Assembly (NCBI GenBank): GCA_016210495.1
Contig: JACQUC010000200.1
Coordinates: 1-64,000 of the forward strand
Direction: 5' to 3'
DNA: 64,000 nucleotides
Source: Chloroflexota bacterium
GTDB lineage: Bacteria; Chloroflexota; FW602-bin22; JACPRP01
This document shows positions 26,160 through 35,407 of this stretch, one piece after another. The notes below the pieces were generated by a model. The model saw only the letters and a list, made by a program, of their open reading frames with translations, was not told where the DNA came from and ran no database searches. A program made the position numbers and the translations under genes. Every line of letters begins with the position of its first letter. Positions within the stretch are counted from its first letter, which is position 1.

Positions 26160-26318
26160 ATGAAGCTCATCGACCGATTGGTCCGCAAGGACAAAGGTCA
26201 GGGCCTGCTCGAATACAGCCTGATCCTAGCATTTGTCGTTTTGGTTACTGTTGGCGCACTAGGCCTTTTCGGCGATGAAGTCAACGCATTTTTCAATGAC
26301 ATCGCCGGCCTTCTCTAA
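26160..26318 (+). CDS. flp: Flp-type pilin, copy 2
   Basis: A 52-residue prepilin. The leader (MKLIDRLVRKDKGQG) ends at the processing site before LLEYSLIL, and the hydrophobic helix is LILAFVVLVTVGALGLFG. Same length and leader pattern as copy 1 but clearly diverged, so both may be made, perhaps as major and minor pilins. The ATG at 26160 follows aaggaggtg (26144-26152). Confidence 0.92.
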   Translation: MKLIDRLVRKDKGQGLLEYSLILAFVVLVTVGALGLFGDEVNAFFNDIAGLL

Positions 26319-26416
26319 CGCCGGCCGGCACGTTCGAAGGCGTCGAACACGGCACTATCGAGACCGAAAGCGCTTACCCGATCTTCCGTTGGATCGCTCC
26401 TCCGACGGTTAGACGG

Positions 26417-26902
26417 ATGAATACGGAGTCTGAATTGGAAAGAACTATCGTCGACGGTCTATTGGCAGTCATGCTCGTGATTGCTGCATATACAGATATT
26501 AGGCACGGCAAAGTGTGCAACGCGCTGACCTTTCCGTCCATCGTATTGGGGCTGGCCTTGAACGGCATCTTCTGGGGACTCAACGGGCTGATGATGAGTG
26601 TTCAAGCCGGCGTTCTGGCGATTGCCTTGCTTATCATCCCTGTGGCGCTAAAGGGTCTCGGAGCGGGCGATTTGAAGCTACTCGTCGCCGTGGGCGTGCT
26701 CGAAGGCGTCAGGTTCCTGCTGTCTGCCTTCCTCTGGTCCGCCTTGATCTTCGGCGTCGTTTCCGTGGTGATAATCAGCTACCGCCGGCTCGCCTTTGCT
26801 GCTCTACCGACGTACGCCAATTGGGGACCCGGCAAGGTCAGGGCTCTGCCCTTTGCCGCTATGGTGACGATCGGCTCTATGATCGCACTCGTAGGGAGGT
26901 GA
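26417..26902 (+). CDS. tadV: Type IV prepilin peptidase (TadV/CpaA-like)
   Basis: A 161-residue membrane aspartyl protease that cleaves Flp prepilin leaders and would act on the two pilins upstream. Four hydrophobic helices. The two catalytic Asp are in AAYTDIRHGKV and in the GxGD motif LGAGDLKLLVAVG. It lacks the N-terminal methylase domain of PilD-type enzymes, as usual for TadV/CpaA. The next gene, tadE-like, follows six bases later with aggaggtga overlapping the end of this gene. Confidence 0.9.
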   Translation: MNTESELERTIVDGLLAVMLVIAAYTDIRHGKVCNALTFPSIVLGLALNGIFWGLNGLMMSVQAGVLAIALLIIPVALKGLGAGDLKLLVAVGVLEGVRFLLSAFLWSALIFGVVSVVIISYRRLAFAALPTYANWGPGKVRALPFAAMVTIGSMIALVGR

Positions 26903-26907
26903 CAGCT

Positions 26908-27312
26908 ATGCTAAGGAAGCTCTTTCTGCGTCTGAGGCGCAATGAAAAGGGCCAGGACATGGTCGAGTTTGCCCTGGTGGCGCCCATACTTTTGCTGCTG
27001 GTGATGGGCATTATCGACTTTGGGCGCGTATTCAACGCCTACCTGGTGACGACCCACGGCGCCCGCGAAGGCGCCCGCTATGCGGCGGTCGGATACTCCG
27101 ACGGTGAGATTGTGAACCGCGTTCTCGACACGACGGGCAACCTGACCATCCAGGTCGGCGTTTCCGGCAGTCGCGTGCAGGGGCAGCCGATGATCGTCAC
27201 CGTCTCCACCAACGTGGACCTGCTGACGGGGATTATCGCGAACATGTTCCTGCAGAATCCAGTTCCGCTTAGCAGCATGGCAGAGATGCGTTATGAGGGG
27301 CCAAAGATATGA
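26908..27312 (+). CDS. tadE: TadE-like pseudopilin/assembly protein
   Basis: 134 residues. The ATG at 26908 follows agggaggtga (26893-26902). The N-terminal block (RRNEKGQDMVEFALVAPILLLLVMGIIDFGRVF) is the TadE domain: a prepilin-like processing site before MVEFALV and one membrane helix. Then come NAYLVTTHGAREGARYAAVGYSDGE and a beta-rich exposed part. In Tad systems TadE is a pseudopilin processed by TadV. It overlaps the next gene by four bases. Confidence 0.87.
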   Translation: MLRKLFLRLRRNEKGQDMVEFALVAPILLLLVMGIIDFGRVFNAYLVTTHGAREGARYAAVGYSDGEIVNRVLDTTGNLTIQVGVSGSRVQGQPMIVTVSTNVDLLTGIIANMFLQNPVPLSSMAEMRYEGPKI

Positions 27313-28346
27313 AGAAATGGTTAGCTCTCAAGGTTGCCAAGACCTGGCGACGGCGTTATCCGGTCGTCCCAGGCAACGAGAAAGGCGTGTCACTCGTCTG
27401 GTTCGCGCTAATGCTCCCGGTTCTCCTCGGCTTCGTGGCCCTGGTGCTCGAGATGGGCATGATCCTGGAGATTCGTAGGCAATTGCAGACGGCTGTCGAC
27501 GCCGGGGCTCTCGCGGGCGCCCAGCAGTTGCCCAACTCCCCAGCGCAGGCACAGGCTGTGGCAAGCCAGTACGTGGATATCAATCCGAGCGAACCGGTTG
27601 AAATCAACACCAGTGTTTTCGCGACCTATGCTGCCAACGACACCATCAGCGCCACGGCGGTGCAGAACGTGCGCCTGGTGCTGATCCCACTGCTTGGCTA
27701 TCCTAACTCCCAGCGAGTGGATGCGACGGCCACCGCCCTCATCGGAACCCTCGCCAATTATGACTGCCCACTGCCGCTCGGTATCGTCGACGAAAACGCC
27801 CCCGGGCCCGACGACGGCTTCGGCCCTGTGCCAGGGCAGCAAGTGACTCTCAAACTGGGGGCGGAAGGTAACCAGAACGGCAATTTCCAGGCGCTGCGGA
27901 TCTATGGACAGGGAGGTAACGACTTCGCCGATGGCATCGCCAAAAAGAAATGCCCCATTCCGGGCGTGCAGCAGTGGCAATGGATCGATACCTTGCCTGG
28001 TAACCAGGTGGGAAATGACACCAAAAAGGGCTTCGACCTGCGTGTTCCCAGCCCTGTGACATGGGATTACTTCCAGCAGCACTGGGATCCCAAGTCACCC
28101 CAGCTCGCCGTGATACCCGTCGTCAACACGTTCGACATCAATGGCTCCAAGCCGGTCCAGATCTATGGCTTTGCCCACTTCTTCATCGAATCTTGGAGCT
28201 ACGTCGAAGAGGAAGACAAGGAGAAGGGCGGCGGCCAAAAGAAGGGCCACTGGGAAGTCGTTGGCCGCTTCGTTACCGTGTTCACGCAGGGTGACTTGAA
28301 CCCATACAAGCCGCTGGGCTCAAACGTGCTGCGGCTCATCCGCTAG
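27309..28346 (+). CDS. tadG: TadG-like Flp pilus assembly protein
   Basis: 345 residues. The N-terminal domain (NEKGVSLVWFALMLPVLLGFVALVLEMGMILEIRRQLQTAVDAGALAGAQQLP) is the TadE/TadG-type prepilin-like segment and helix used to anchor minor pilus proteins. The large exposed part (~residues 80-345) is not further recognised. Contains four Cys (DCPLPLG, KKCPIPG and others) and a Gly/Lys-rich loop (EEEDKEKGGGQKKGHW). No von Willebrand A domain is evident. Start overlaps tadE by four bases, so the two are translationally coupled. Confidence 0.8.
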   Translation: MKKWLALKVAKTWRRRYPVVPGNEKGVSLVWFALMLPVLLGFVALVLEMGMILEIRRQLQTAVDAGALAGAQQLPNSPAQAQAVASQYVDINPSEPVEINTSVFATYAANDTISATAVQNVRLVLIPLLGYPNSQRVDATATALIGTLANYDCPLPLGIVDENAPGPDDGFGPVPGQQVTLKLGAEGNQNGNFQALRIYGQGGNDFADGIAKKKCPIPGVQQWQWIDTLPGNQVGNDTKKGFDLRVPSPVTWDYFQQHWDPKSPQLAVIPVVNTFDINGSKPVQIYGFAHFFIESWSYVEEEDKEKGGGQKKGHWEVVGRFVTVFTQGDLNPYKPLGSNVLRLIR

Positions 28347-28392
28347 GTACGAGCTCCAGCCAATGAACCAGCGAGAATTCAGGAGGTAGAAG

Positions 28393-29886
28393 ATGTCAAA
28401 ATCAATCCAGTCCCGCAGCCGACGCGGCCTGTTCTTGGCGCTCATCCTGGGCCTCATCGCCGCCCTGGGCACCTATGCCTACGTCGACCTCAACACACGC
28501 CAGATTCAGAAACAGCCCAAGACGGCCACGGTGGTGGTGGCCCGCCAAGACATTCCAGCCAAGGTCAGGCTGACACCGAACATGCTTAGCACTCGCGAAG
28601 TGCCCCTTGAAACCAGGCACCCTGCAGCCCTGACCTCCATCGCTGACGCCAACGGCAAGGTCACTGGCATTCCCCTGACAAGTGGTGAACAGGTACTGAC
28701 CACCAAATTCAAGTCGGAAAAGGAAGAGAAGCTGAACCTGGCTCGCATGGTGCCGCCCGGACACCGCGCCATGGCGGTAACGTTCAGCGAGGTGATCGGC
28801 TCAGGAGGCCTGATCATACCCGGCGACCGCGTCGACGTCATCGCCGTTTTCGACGCCAAGACCATGGGCAAGGACCAGGCGGTCATCATGCTCCAGGACA
28901 TCCAGGTGCTCGCCGTGGCCCAGGCCATAGAAGGTGACGAGGAGATGCCGGTAGAAGGAAAGATTACAACCGCGACCGCCCAGTCCGTCCAGCGCGCCGC
29001 CACAGCGGCAAATACGTCGAGCGGCATTCGAGCGCCCGGTAGCTCCAGCAAGCCGGAGGCGAACAAGCAGCCTGCACTAACCGAGGAGCAAGACAAGGCT
29101 ACGGCCCGTCCCCAGGCCAAGAGCGCCACCCTGGCCGTCACCCCGGAACAGGCTCAGCGCCTTGCCCTGGCAGAAGCTACTGGCAAGCTGCGACTAACCT
29201 TGAGGGCTGTGAAAGACGGCTCCACCGTGGATCTCCCCGAGGCCGTCCTAAGCAAGATCAAAGAGCCGTTTGAAACCGCCGATGCGGTGATAACGGCCGC
29301 CGAGATATCACCCAGCAACGTCAAGCCCGGGGACACCATCAACGTCAAGATCACCGTGAGGAACACGTCGAACGTCCTGCTCAAGTCTCAGGGTCCTGTC
29401 CCCGACTTCGTCTACGTTCAGGGACAAACCTATCACAGCCAGGACTACCAGTCGATGCCGGGCACCTACCGGGTGGGTGTCAACATTGGCGGCCAGTCCT
29501 CAGCACCGTATCCCTATAGATGGGGACTAGGGGGAGATCTCGCGCCGGGCGCCACCGCTACTATCGAGGGCCAGATCAAGGTAATCTACGATTTCAAGCC
29601 CACGAACTTCTGGGTCGGCCTTATCCATGAGCCAGCGGACGTAGTGCAGGACGCCGTCGCCATAACCCTCGTAACAGCCCTGCCCGCCAACATCGCCGTC
29701 GTCGCGGTGGACGCCGCCAACGTCCGGAGTGGCCCGGGCGTTAGCTCGGCCATTGTCACGCAGGTGCCCTACGGCAAGGAACTTCCAATTCTTGGTAACC
29801 AGAACGACTGGTATAAAGTGCGCCTCGAGGATGGCCGCGAGGGCTGGGTTGCGGCAGGTTGGATCGTAACGTCGTCAGGGAGGTAA
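28393..29886 (+). CDS. cpaB: CpaB/RcpC-like pilus assembly protein with a C-terminal SH3 domain
   Basis: 497 residues, membrane helix at ~11-32 (LFLALILGLIAALGTYAYV). Residues ~43-110 form the SAF domain of CpaB/RcpC (VVVARQDIPAKVRLTPNMLSTREVP) and ~115-190 the RcpC domain (MVPPGHRAMAVTFSEVIGSGGLIIPGDRVDVIAVFD). A Ser/Ala-rich linker and a second RcpC-like strand (VTPEQAQRLALAEATGKLRLTLRAVKDG) follow, then an Ig-like segment (~295-420). Residues ~432-497 are a bacterial SH3 domain (NVRSGPGVSSAIVTQVPYGKELPILGNQNDWYKVRL... GWVAAGWIV), unusual for CpaB. It probably binds cell wall, anchoring the pilus base or secretin-substitute in a thick envelope. ATG preceded by caggaggt (28380-28387). Confidence 0.88.
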   Translation: MSKSIQSRSRRGLFLALILGLIAALGTYAYVDLNTRQIQKQPKTATVVVARQDIPAKVRLTPNMLSTREVPLETRHPAALTSIADANGKVTGIPLTSGEQVLTTKFKSEKEEKLNLARMVPPGHRAMAVTFSEVIGSGGLIIPGDRVDVIAVFDAKTMGKDQAVIMLQDIQVLAVAQAIEGDEEMPVEGKITTATAQSVQRAATAANTSSGIRAPGSSSKPEANKQPALTEEQDKATARPQAKSATLAVTPEQAQRLALAEATGKLRLTLRAVKDGSTVDLPEAVLSKIKEPFETADAVITAAEISPSNVKPGDTINVKITVRNTSNVLLKSQGPVPDFVYVQGQTYHSQDYQSMPGTYRVGVNIGGQSSAPYPYRWGLGGDLAPGATATIEGQIKVIYDFKPTNFWVGLIHEPADVVQDAVAITLVTALPANIAVVAVDAANVRSGPGVSSAIVTQVPYGKELPILGNQNDWYKVRLEDGREGWVAAGWIVTSSGR

Positions 29887-29890
29887 TCCG

Positions 29891-31660
29891 ATGGAACAGG
29901 AGATAAGAGTCCTGCTCGTCGACGAAAACCGCGAGGCGTTGGCCTCGCTGAGCAAGCAGCTCGACTTCGACGAAATCACCGTCGTAGGACAGTCCGGATT
30001 CGGCCCCGTGGCTTACAACTGGGCCACCCAGCTCCACCCAGATGTTGCTCTGGTCGCCGTAGAGGAGCCCGTCGCTCGTGCGCTGAAAACCGTGGAAGCG
30101 CTAGCTCTCGGCCAGCCAGGATGGCCCGTGGTAGTCATTTCGTCAAAGGCTGACCCTGACACTATGCGCAAATCGATGAGAGCGGGAGCCGACGACTACC
30201 TTTTGAGGAGCGCCACCCCCGAAGAGTTGCATGCTACCATCACTTCGATTTTCAGACGCGAACGCCAGAGGGAAGCCTTGGACGCAACCGGTGGCGAGGC
30301 AGCCGGCCATTACGGCACCGTCATCACCGTCTTCGGCGTCAAGGGCGGCATCGGCAAGACGACCCTGGCGACAAACTTGGCCGCCGGCATCGCTACAGCG
30401 AGCAAGCAGCGCATCGCTCTCGTCGACCTCGACCTTCAATTCGGCGACGTGGCGCTGGTAATGGAGGCCCCTCCTGACAAGACTATTGCGGACGCGATCG
30501 ACGCTCTTGACAGACTGGACGCCGACCTCGTCGACGGCTTTATGTCCAAGCACAAGACAGGTGTGAGGGTCCTGCCCGCGCCTCTACACATCGATAGCTC
30601 CGAGAACATTACCGGCCATGACATCGAACGCTTGCTGCACATCCTGGCTTCCGTGTACGACTACGTGATTCTGGATGCACCCAACACATTGAACGGTCAG
30701 GTGTTGTCAGCGCTTGACATGTCAACTTTGATCATACTCGTTACCACTCCGGAGATACCCTGCATCAGACGAACTAAGGCGTGCCTCGACCTGATGCAGG
30801 ATTGGCAGTATTCCGAGGACAAGGTCAAGCTGGTCATAAATAAGGTCGATGGGCACAAAGGGCTCAGCCCCGAAGACATCGAGTACGTACTACGTTATCC
30901 AGCCTATTGGAAGCTGCCGTTTGATACGGTTGCCGATGCGGTGAAAGGCTCAGGCATCTTGTGCATACATAGCGACCCGAAGGCCAGGATATCGAGAGAC
31001 GTGCTCGCCCTTTCACGCAAGCTGCTCGGGGCAGACGACAAACCGAAACCGAGCCTTTTCGACAGGATCAAGCATCCGTTCGGGCTTCTTCAGCGGAATA
31101 GAGGTCAGCCCGCGTCGAACAAGCGCAACGCCAACGTATGGGCCAGGGTTCGGGAGCAAGCGCAACTTGGCCGGGCCAATCGGAGTGCAGGAGATGGCAA
31201 CGGTCGTGCTTTTCAGGGAGATGACGGTTTGACGGACGGCAGATCCGTCGACTATAGCTACACTGAACCGGTTTACTCAGGCGTCGGCGTCCACCTGGAC
31301 GACGAGCTTGCTTACCGTGAGTCGAAGGCCGAGCTCGCCGAATTCGCCCAAGAACCGCTCGCGGGAGATGCCGCACATCGGCTGCTCGCGGACCAAGTTG
31401 GGTCTCACGAAGTGCCGGCTGAGCCGGGTCGCCGTGCTAGACTACGCGATCATCGACAGGCTCACACTTTGTCCGGTCCTTCTAGAGACTCCCTAAGGCC
31501 TCGCACAGGGCCGGCCGGTCGGTTCAGGAGAGCCTCTCGTGCCGACCAATCCCCCGGCGAGCATGCGCAGAGGCCGCGAGAAACGCCACCCAAGGCCGTG
31601 GGCCGACCAGAGAGCTCTACGATGGAGGTACAAGATGTCCCTGATAAAACGAACCGCTAG
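29891..31660 (+). CDS. tadZ: TadZ/CpaE-like ATPase
   Basis: 589 residues. A receiver-like N domain (VLLVDENREALASL, DVALVAVEEPV, DDYLLRSATPEE) lacks the standard phospho-Asp, as in many TadZ. The MinD/ParA ATPase domain has the deviant Walker A KGGIGKTT (151-158), VDLDLQFGD and the Walker B VILDAPN. TadZ positions the pilus apparatus at the membrane or pole. The last ~170 residues are low-complexity and basic, with no recognised fold, and overlap the tadA start by 26 bases; the tail may be disordered or poorly conserved. The gene starts four bases after cpaB. Confidence 0.88.
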   Translation: MEQEIRVLLVDENREALASLSKQLDFDEITVVGQSGFGPVAYNWATQLHPDVALVAVEEPVARALKTVEALALGQPGWPVVVISSKADPDTMRKSMRAGADDYLLRSATPEELHATITSIFRRERQREALDATGGEAAGHYGTVITVFGVKGGIGKTTLATNLAAGIATASKQRIALVDLDLQFGDVALVMEAPPDKTIADAIDALDRLDADLVDGFMSKHKTGVRVLPAPLHIDSSENITGHDIERLLHILASVYDYVILDAPNTLNGQVLSALDMSTLIILVTTPEIPCIRRTKACLDLMQDWQYSEDKVKLVINKVDGHKGLSPEDIEYVLRYPAYWKLPFDTVADAVKGSGILCIHSDPKARISRDVLALSRKLLGADDKPKPSLFDRIKHPFGLLQRNRGQPASNKRNANVWARVREQAQLGRANRSAGDGNGRAFQGDDGLTDGRSVDYSYTEPVYSGVGVHLDDELAYRESKAELAEFAQEPLAGDAAHRLLADQVGSHEVPAEPGRRARLRDHRQAHTLSGPSRDSLRPRTGPAGRFRRASRADQSPGEHAQRPRETPPKAVGRPESSTMEVQDVPDKTNR

Positions 31661-33104
31661 CGCAAAAAGCGTGGCAGGAAGCCCTCAGCGGCCGATGCCT
31701 GCCAGGAATGGGGCCAAGCCGACCGCTGCCTCGGGGGCCTCGCGTGGAAGCCGGGAAGGCGAATACCCGCCTGCCCACGGCGAAAGACTCGCACCTCGCA
31801 CGAATGGCTCGGGTGACCTGAAGTTCAAAATCCACGAGCGCCTTGTGCGAGAGCTGGATCCCACGAAGCTGAACTCGAGCGATGACAGCGACCGAGTACG
31901 TCGTAGTGTCGAAGAAGCCGCGGACCAGATGTTGCAGCGAGAGGGGGTCCGTCTGGCACGCAGCGATAGAGCACAACTGGCATCACAAATCGCAGACGAA
32001 GTCCTTGGCTATGGTCCTATCGAGCCATTGCTCAAGGATCCGACGATCACGGAAGTTATCGTCAATCGACCCGACAGGGTCTTCTATGAGCGCGAAGGCA
32101 TACTGTATCTCAGCGATCAGGTATTCAGAGACGATCAGCATATCTTGCGTATCATCGAGCGCATAGTAGCGCCTATAGGACGCCGGATCGACGAAAGCTC
32201 GCCGATGGTTGACGCTCGCCTGCCCGATGGTTCCCGTGTCAACGCGATCATACCGCCACTGGCTGTGCACGGTCCCTCCGTCACGATCCGCAAGTTCTCC
32301 CGTGACCCCTTGACTACGGAAGACCTGGTGCTACTTGGCACGTGGAGCGTGCCGGTCGCAGAGCTGATAAAGGCCTGCGTGATGGCAAGGCTAAACATCG
32401 TTATCTCAGGCGGCACGGGCACGGGCAAGACGACGCTGCTGAACATCCTGTCCGGCTTCATTCCCAACCGCGAACGCATCGTTACTATCGAGGATCCCGC
32501 CGAGCTACAGATTAGACAGGATGATTGGGTCAGTCTGGAGACCCGACCGCCCAACATTGAGGGCAAAGGGGAAGTCATCCAGCGCGACCTCGTCCGCAAC
32601 GCGCTGCGTATGCGTCCCGATCGTATTATCGTTGGGGAGTGTCGCGCCGGCGAGGCGTTCGATATGCTCCAGGCCATGAACACTGGCCACGAAGGCTCCA
32701 TGACGACGATACACGCGAATTCGCCGAGGGATGCGATTTCAAGAGCGGAGGACATGGTCTTGATGGCAAAGCTGGATCTACCACTTCGAGCCGTCCGCGA
32801 GCAGATCGCCTCAGCTATCCATCTGGTCGTCCATCTTGCGCGCTTCAGAGACGGCACAAGGAGAGTAACGAACATAGCGGAGATCGTGGGCATCGAAGGG
32901 CAGGTGGTGACGATGCACGATCTATTCGCGTTTCAGCACACGGGTGTTGACGAGGAGGGGAAGATCGCGGGCAAGCTTGTGCCTACAGGCATCCGTCCCC
33001 ACTTCGTCGAGCGTATCGAGATGGCCGGAATACCCATGCCACCTGGCGTCTTCGACGCTCCTACGCTGGCCCCGATAGCAATGAAAGGACGTGAGCTATG
33101 GTAG
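31635..33104 (+). CDS. tadA: Tad pilus secretion ATPase TadA/CpaF
   Basis: 489 residues. The hexameric ATPase that powers Flp pilus assembly. A disordered N-terminal ~60 residues precede the CpaF fold (DEVLGYGPIEPLLKDPTITEVIVNRPDRVFYE). Walker A is SGGTGTGKTTLLN (259-270), the Asp box is VTIEDPAELQI, Walker B is RPDRIIVGECRAGEAFDMLQAMNTGHEGSMTTIHANSPRDAISR with its His box. The ATG at 31635 has ggaggt (31624-31629) five bases away and lies inside the end of tadZ. It overlaps tadB by seven bases. Confidence 0.94.
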   Translation: MSLIKRTASAKSVAGSPQRPMPARNGAKPTAASGASRGSREGEYPPAHGERLAPRTNGSGDLKFKIHERLVRELDPTKLNSSDDSDRVRRSVEEAADQMLQREGVRLARSDRAQLASQIADEVLGYGPIEPLLKDPTITEVIVNRPDRVFYEREGILYLSDQVFRDDQHILRIIERIVAPIGRRIDESSPMVDARLPDGSRVNAIIPPLAVHGPSVTIRKFSRDPLTTEDLVLLGTWSVPVAELIKACVMARLNIVISGGTGTGKTTLLNILSGFIPNRERIVTIEDPAELQIRQDDWVSLETRPPNIEGKGEVIQRDLVRNALRMRPDRIIVGECRAGEAFDMLQAMNTGHEGSMTTIHANSPRDAISRAEDMVLMAKLDLPLRAVREQIASAIHLVVHLARFRDGTRRVTNIAEIVGIEGQVVTMHDLFAFQHTGVDEEGKIAGKLVPTGIRPHFVERIEMAGIPMPPGVFDAPTLAPIAMKGRELW

Positions 33105-34063
33105 CAATAGGCCTTTCGGTCGTCGTTTTCCTGGTCGTCACTCTAGTAGTGGTCAGCGCTCTTAGCGTGTCCCGCACCCGGCGCGTGTTGCTTCATCAGA
33201 TGGTCGAGGCCTATGCGCCGGAATCAGCCAGTGGCCCGTCCTTTGTAAACCTGAATGTTCTACGGACACAGCGGCCTGGGCTTGTCCGCCCTCTCGAAAG
33301 GCTAATCGAAGAAACATCCCTGGCAGGTAAGATTTCGCTTGAAATGCTGCGCGCGGATTTGCCGCTACGGGCAGGCGAGTACGTCGCCCTCCACGTGGCT
33401 GTGGCCGTCGTCTTGCTCGCCATCTTGCTCTACACATGGGGCAACCTACTGATCGCCGCCGCTGCTGTTCCCGCCAGCTACCTGGCCATCCGTATCTTCG
33501 TCAAACGCCGGCAGAACAAGATAGCCAGAGCGTTCGAGGGCCAGTTGCCCGAGGCCATCGATATGATAAACTCCTCCCTGAAATCCGGTTTCGGTTTGCT
33601 ACAGGGTCTCGAGACAGTTGAAAGGGATATGCCTCGCCCCATCAAGGACGAGTTTGCTCAGCTTGTTCGCGATATTAGCGTGGGTATGCCACTGGACGAC
33701 GCCCTAAACGCCACGTGTATGCGGATGCCGAGCCACGACCTGTATCTCTTCGTCACCGCTGTCCTCGTGCACAGGTCGGTGGGGGGCAACCTGTCGGAAG
33801 TGCTCGTCGGCATCGCCAATACCATCCGGGCCCGCCTCCGGGCTCGCGACGAAGTCCATACCCTTACAACTACCGCGCGCGTCTCCAGCTACGTCGTGAC
33901 CGCCCTGCCTTTCATTCTGTTTGTTGTGATATCGATTGTCAACCCGGGTTACCTGTCTCCGCTGTTGACTAGAGACATCGGACGCCTTATGCTAGCTGTG
34001 GCCGGTGCCACCATGTTGATTGGACTGTATCTTTCGAACCGATTTACGAAGATCGAGTACTGA
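33098..34063 (+). CDS. tadB: Tad pilus inner-membrane protein TadB
   Basis: 321 residues. GspF/T2SSF-type platform protein: N-terminal helix (LSVVVFLVVTLVVVSALSV), two central helices (VALHVAVAVVLLAILLYTWGNLLIAAAAVPASYL), then the conserved cytoplasmic F domain (AFEGQLPEAIDMINSSLKSGFGLLQGLETVERDMPRPIKDEF... LTTTARVSSYVV) and C-terminal helices. Works with TadA and TadC in pulling pilin subunits. Start overlaps tadA by seven bases. TadC follows 25 bases later. Confidence 0.92.
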   Translation: MVAIGLSVVVFLVVTLVVVSALSVSRTRRVLLHQMVEAYAPESASGPSFVNLNVLRTQRPGLVRPLERLIEETSLAGKISLEMLRADLPLRAGEYVALHVAVAVVLLAILLYTWGNLLIAAAAVPASYLAIRIFVKRRQNKIARAFEGQLPEAIDMINSSLKSGFGLLQGLETVERDMPRPIKDEFAQLVRDISVGMPLDDALNATCMRMPSHDLYLFVTAVLVHRSVGGNLSEVLVGIANTIRARLRARDEVHTLTTTARVSSYVVTALPFILFVVISIVNPGYLSPLLTRDIGRLMLAVAGATMLIGLYLSNRFTKIEY

Positions 34064-34088
34064 TTTGTGGTTAGGAGGATGATGCCTT

Positions 34089-35024
34089 ATGCCTGATCCA
34101 ACATCCTTCCCCGTTGCGCTGCTCATTGGAGGCGCCGCCTTCCTCGTCGTTGTGTACGCCGTCCTGCTCTTCACGCGGGATCGACGCGAAGAGATCCGCT
34201 CAATGCTCGACACGTACACATCCCAGCCGGATGCTCAGAGACGTGGACGATCGGCTCTCCACGGCTCGTTTTGGGAACGTATAGTTTCGCCCGTGCTTGG
34301 GGGTTTTGCCAGGGTTCTATCCAGCACCGCCCCTCAGGGAATTCGGGCACGCTCAGCACAAAAGCTGATAATGGCAGGCAATCCCATCGGCGTGTCGACG
34401 TTTCTTACACTCAGGGGCATATCCCTCTTCAGCCTGCCGGTGGCCTACCTGGCCTACGCCAGGATAGTCGATCAGCCACCGAGCGTGTTCCAATTGGCCA
34501 TCTTGATTGCGACCATACTGCTCGGTCGCGGTCTGCCTGATCTTATCTTGGGCCTGGCCATATCGCGCAGGAAGAAGACGATCGAAAGGTCCATACCCGA
34601 TGCCGTCGACCTCATCGTCGCCTGCGTGGAAGCCGGCCTTAGCCTCGACGGCGCGCTAATGAAGGTCACAGAGAGGACCACCGGGCCCTTACGCGACGAG
34701 TTCTCCCAGGCGTTGCAGGAGATTCGTTTGGGGCGGCGCCGACAGCAGGCGCTCAGGGACGTTGCGATGCGCAGCGGTGTTGCCTCTCTGCAGAGCCTGA
34801 GCCAGGCAATTGCTCATGCGGAGCTAATGGGGGTCTCGATCGCCGACGTCCTGCGCACGCTTGCGGACGATCTGAGAAACAAGCGAAAGCTACGCGCGCA
34901 AGAGATGGCCCAGAAAGCGCCGCTCAAGATGATGCCCGTAATCGTGTTTTTCATTTTTCCGGCGATGTTCGTGGTTCTGCTCGGTCCAGCGGTAATCACG
35001 GTCCGCGACCTGTTTGGAGGCTAG
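34089..35024 (+). CDS. tadC: Tad pilus inner-membrane protein TadC
   Basis: 311 residues, paralogue of TadB. Membrane helix at the N terminus (VALLIGGAAFLVVVYAVLLF), two central helices, the F domain (ERSIPDAVDLIVACVEAGLSLDGALMKVTERTTGPLRDEFSQALQEIRLGRRRQQALRDVAMR and ELMGVSIADVLRTLADDLRNKRKLRAQEMAQKAPLKMMPVIVFFIFPAMFVVLLGPAVI) and a terminal helix. Last canonical gene of the tad cluster; the ATG follows aggagg (34073-34078). Confidence 0.92.
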   Translation: MPDPTSFPVALLIGGAAFLVVVYAVLLFTRDRREEIRSMLDTYTSQPDAQRRGRSALHGSFWERIVSPVLGGFARVLSSTAPQGIRARSAQKLIMAGNPIGVSTFLTLRGISLFSLPVAYLAYARIVDQPPSVFQLAILIATILLGRGLPDLILGLAISRRKKTIERSIPDAVDLIVACVEAGLSLDGALMKVTERTTGPLRDEFSQALQEIRLGRRRQQALRDVAMRSGVASLQSLSQAIAHAELMGVSIADVLRTLADDLRNKRKLRAQEMAQKAPLKMMPVIVFFIFPAMFVVLLGPAVITVRDLFGG

Positions 35025-35032
35025 GTTTTCGA

Positions 35033-35407
35033 ATGAAGATCGTAAACGTCGAGACGAGCACAACTCTTGCTGATCGCGCGGAGTTGGCATCGGGCCTCAT
35101 TCAGCGTGCGGTGGGCCTGCTGGGTAGGAAACACCTGGAACAGGGAGAAGGGCTGATAATCCGCCCCTGTAACAGCGTCCACACCTTCTTTATGCGCTTC
35201 CCTATCGACGTCATCTTCCTCGACAAGCAGGGCCGCGCGATCAAGCTTCTTCCAGACCTGGCGCCTTTTCGGCTCTCGCCCATCGTGTTCGGCTCGAGCC
35301 TTGTGATCGAGTTACCCGCTGGAACGATCGAACGTAGCGGCACAAAAGCGCAGGACCGCCTGGCGTTGGTGGCACACCAGCCCGTCGAATCAGGAGGTAT
35401 ATCATAA
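35033..35407 (+). CDS. DUF192 family protein
   Basis: 124 residues, cytoplasmic as seen (no signal peptide). Matches the DUF192 fold: RAVGLLGRKHLEQGEGLIIRPCNSVHTFFMRFPIDVIFLDKQGRAIKLLPDLAPFR ending VIELPAGTIERSGTKAQDRL. The function of DUF192 is unknown; members often occur next to tad genes, and this one starts eight bases after tadC, so a role in pilus biogenesis is plausible. Its stop shares one base with the next start (TAATG). Confidence 0.85.
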   Translation: MKIVNVETSTTLADRAELASGLIQRAVGLLGRKHLEQGEGLIIRPCNSVHTFFMRFPIDVIFLDKQGRAIKLLPDLAPFRLSPIVFGSSLVIELPAGTIERSGTKAQDRLALVAHQPVESGGIS

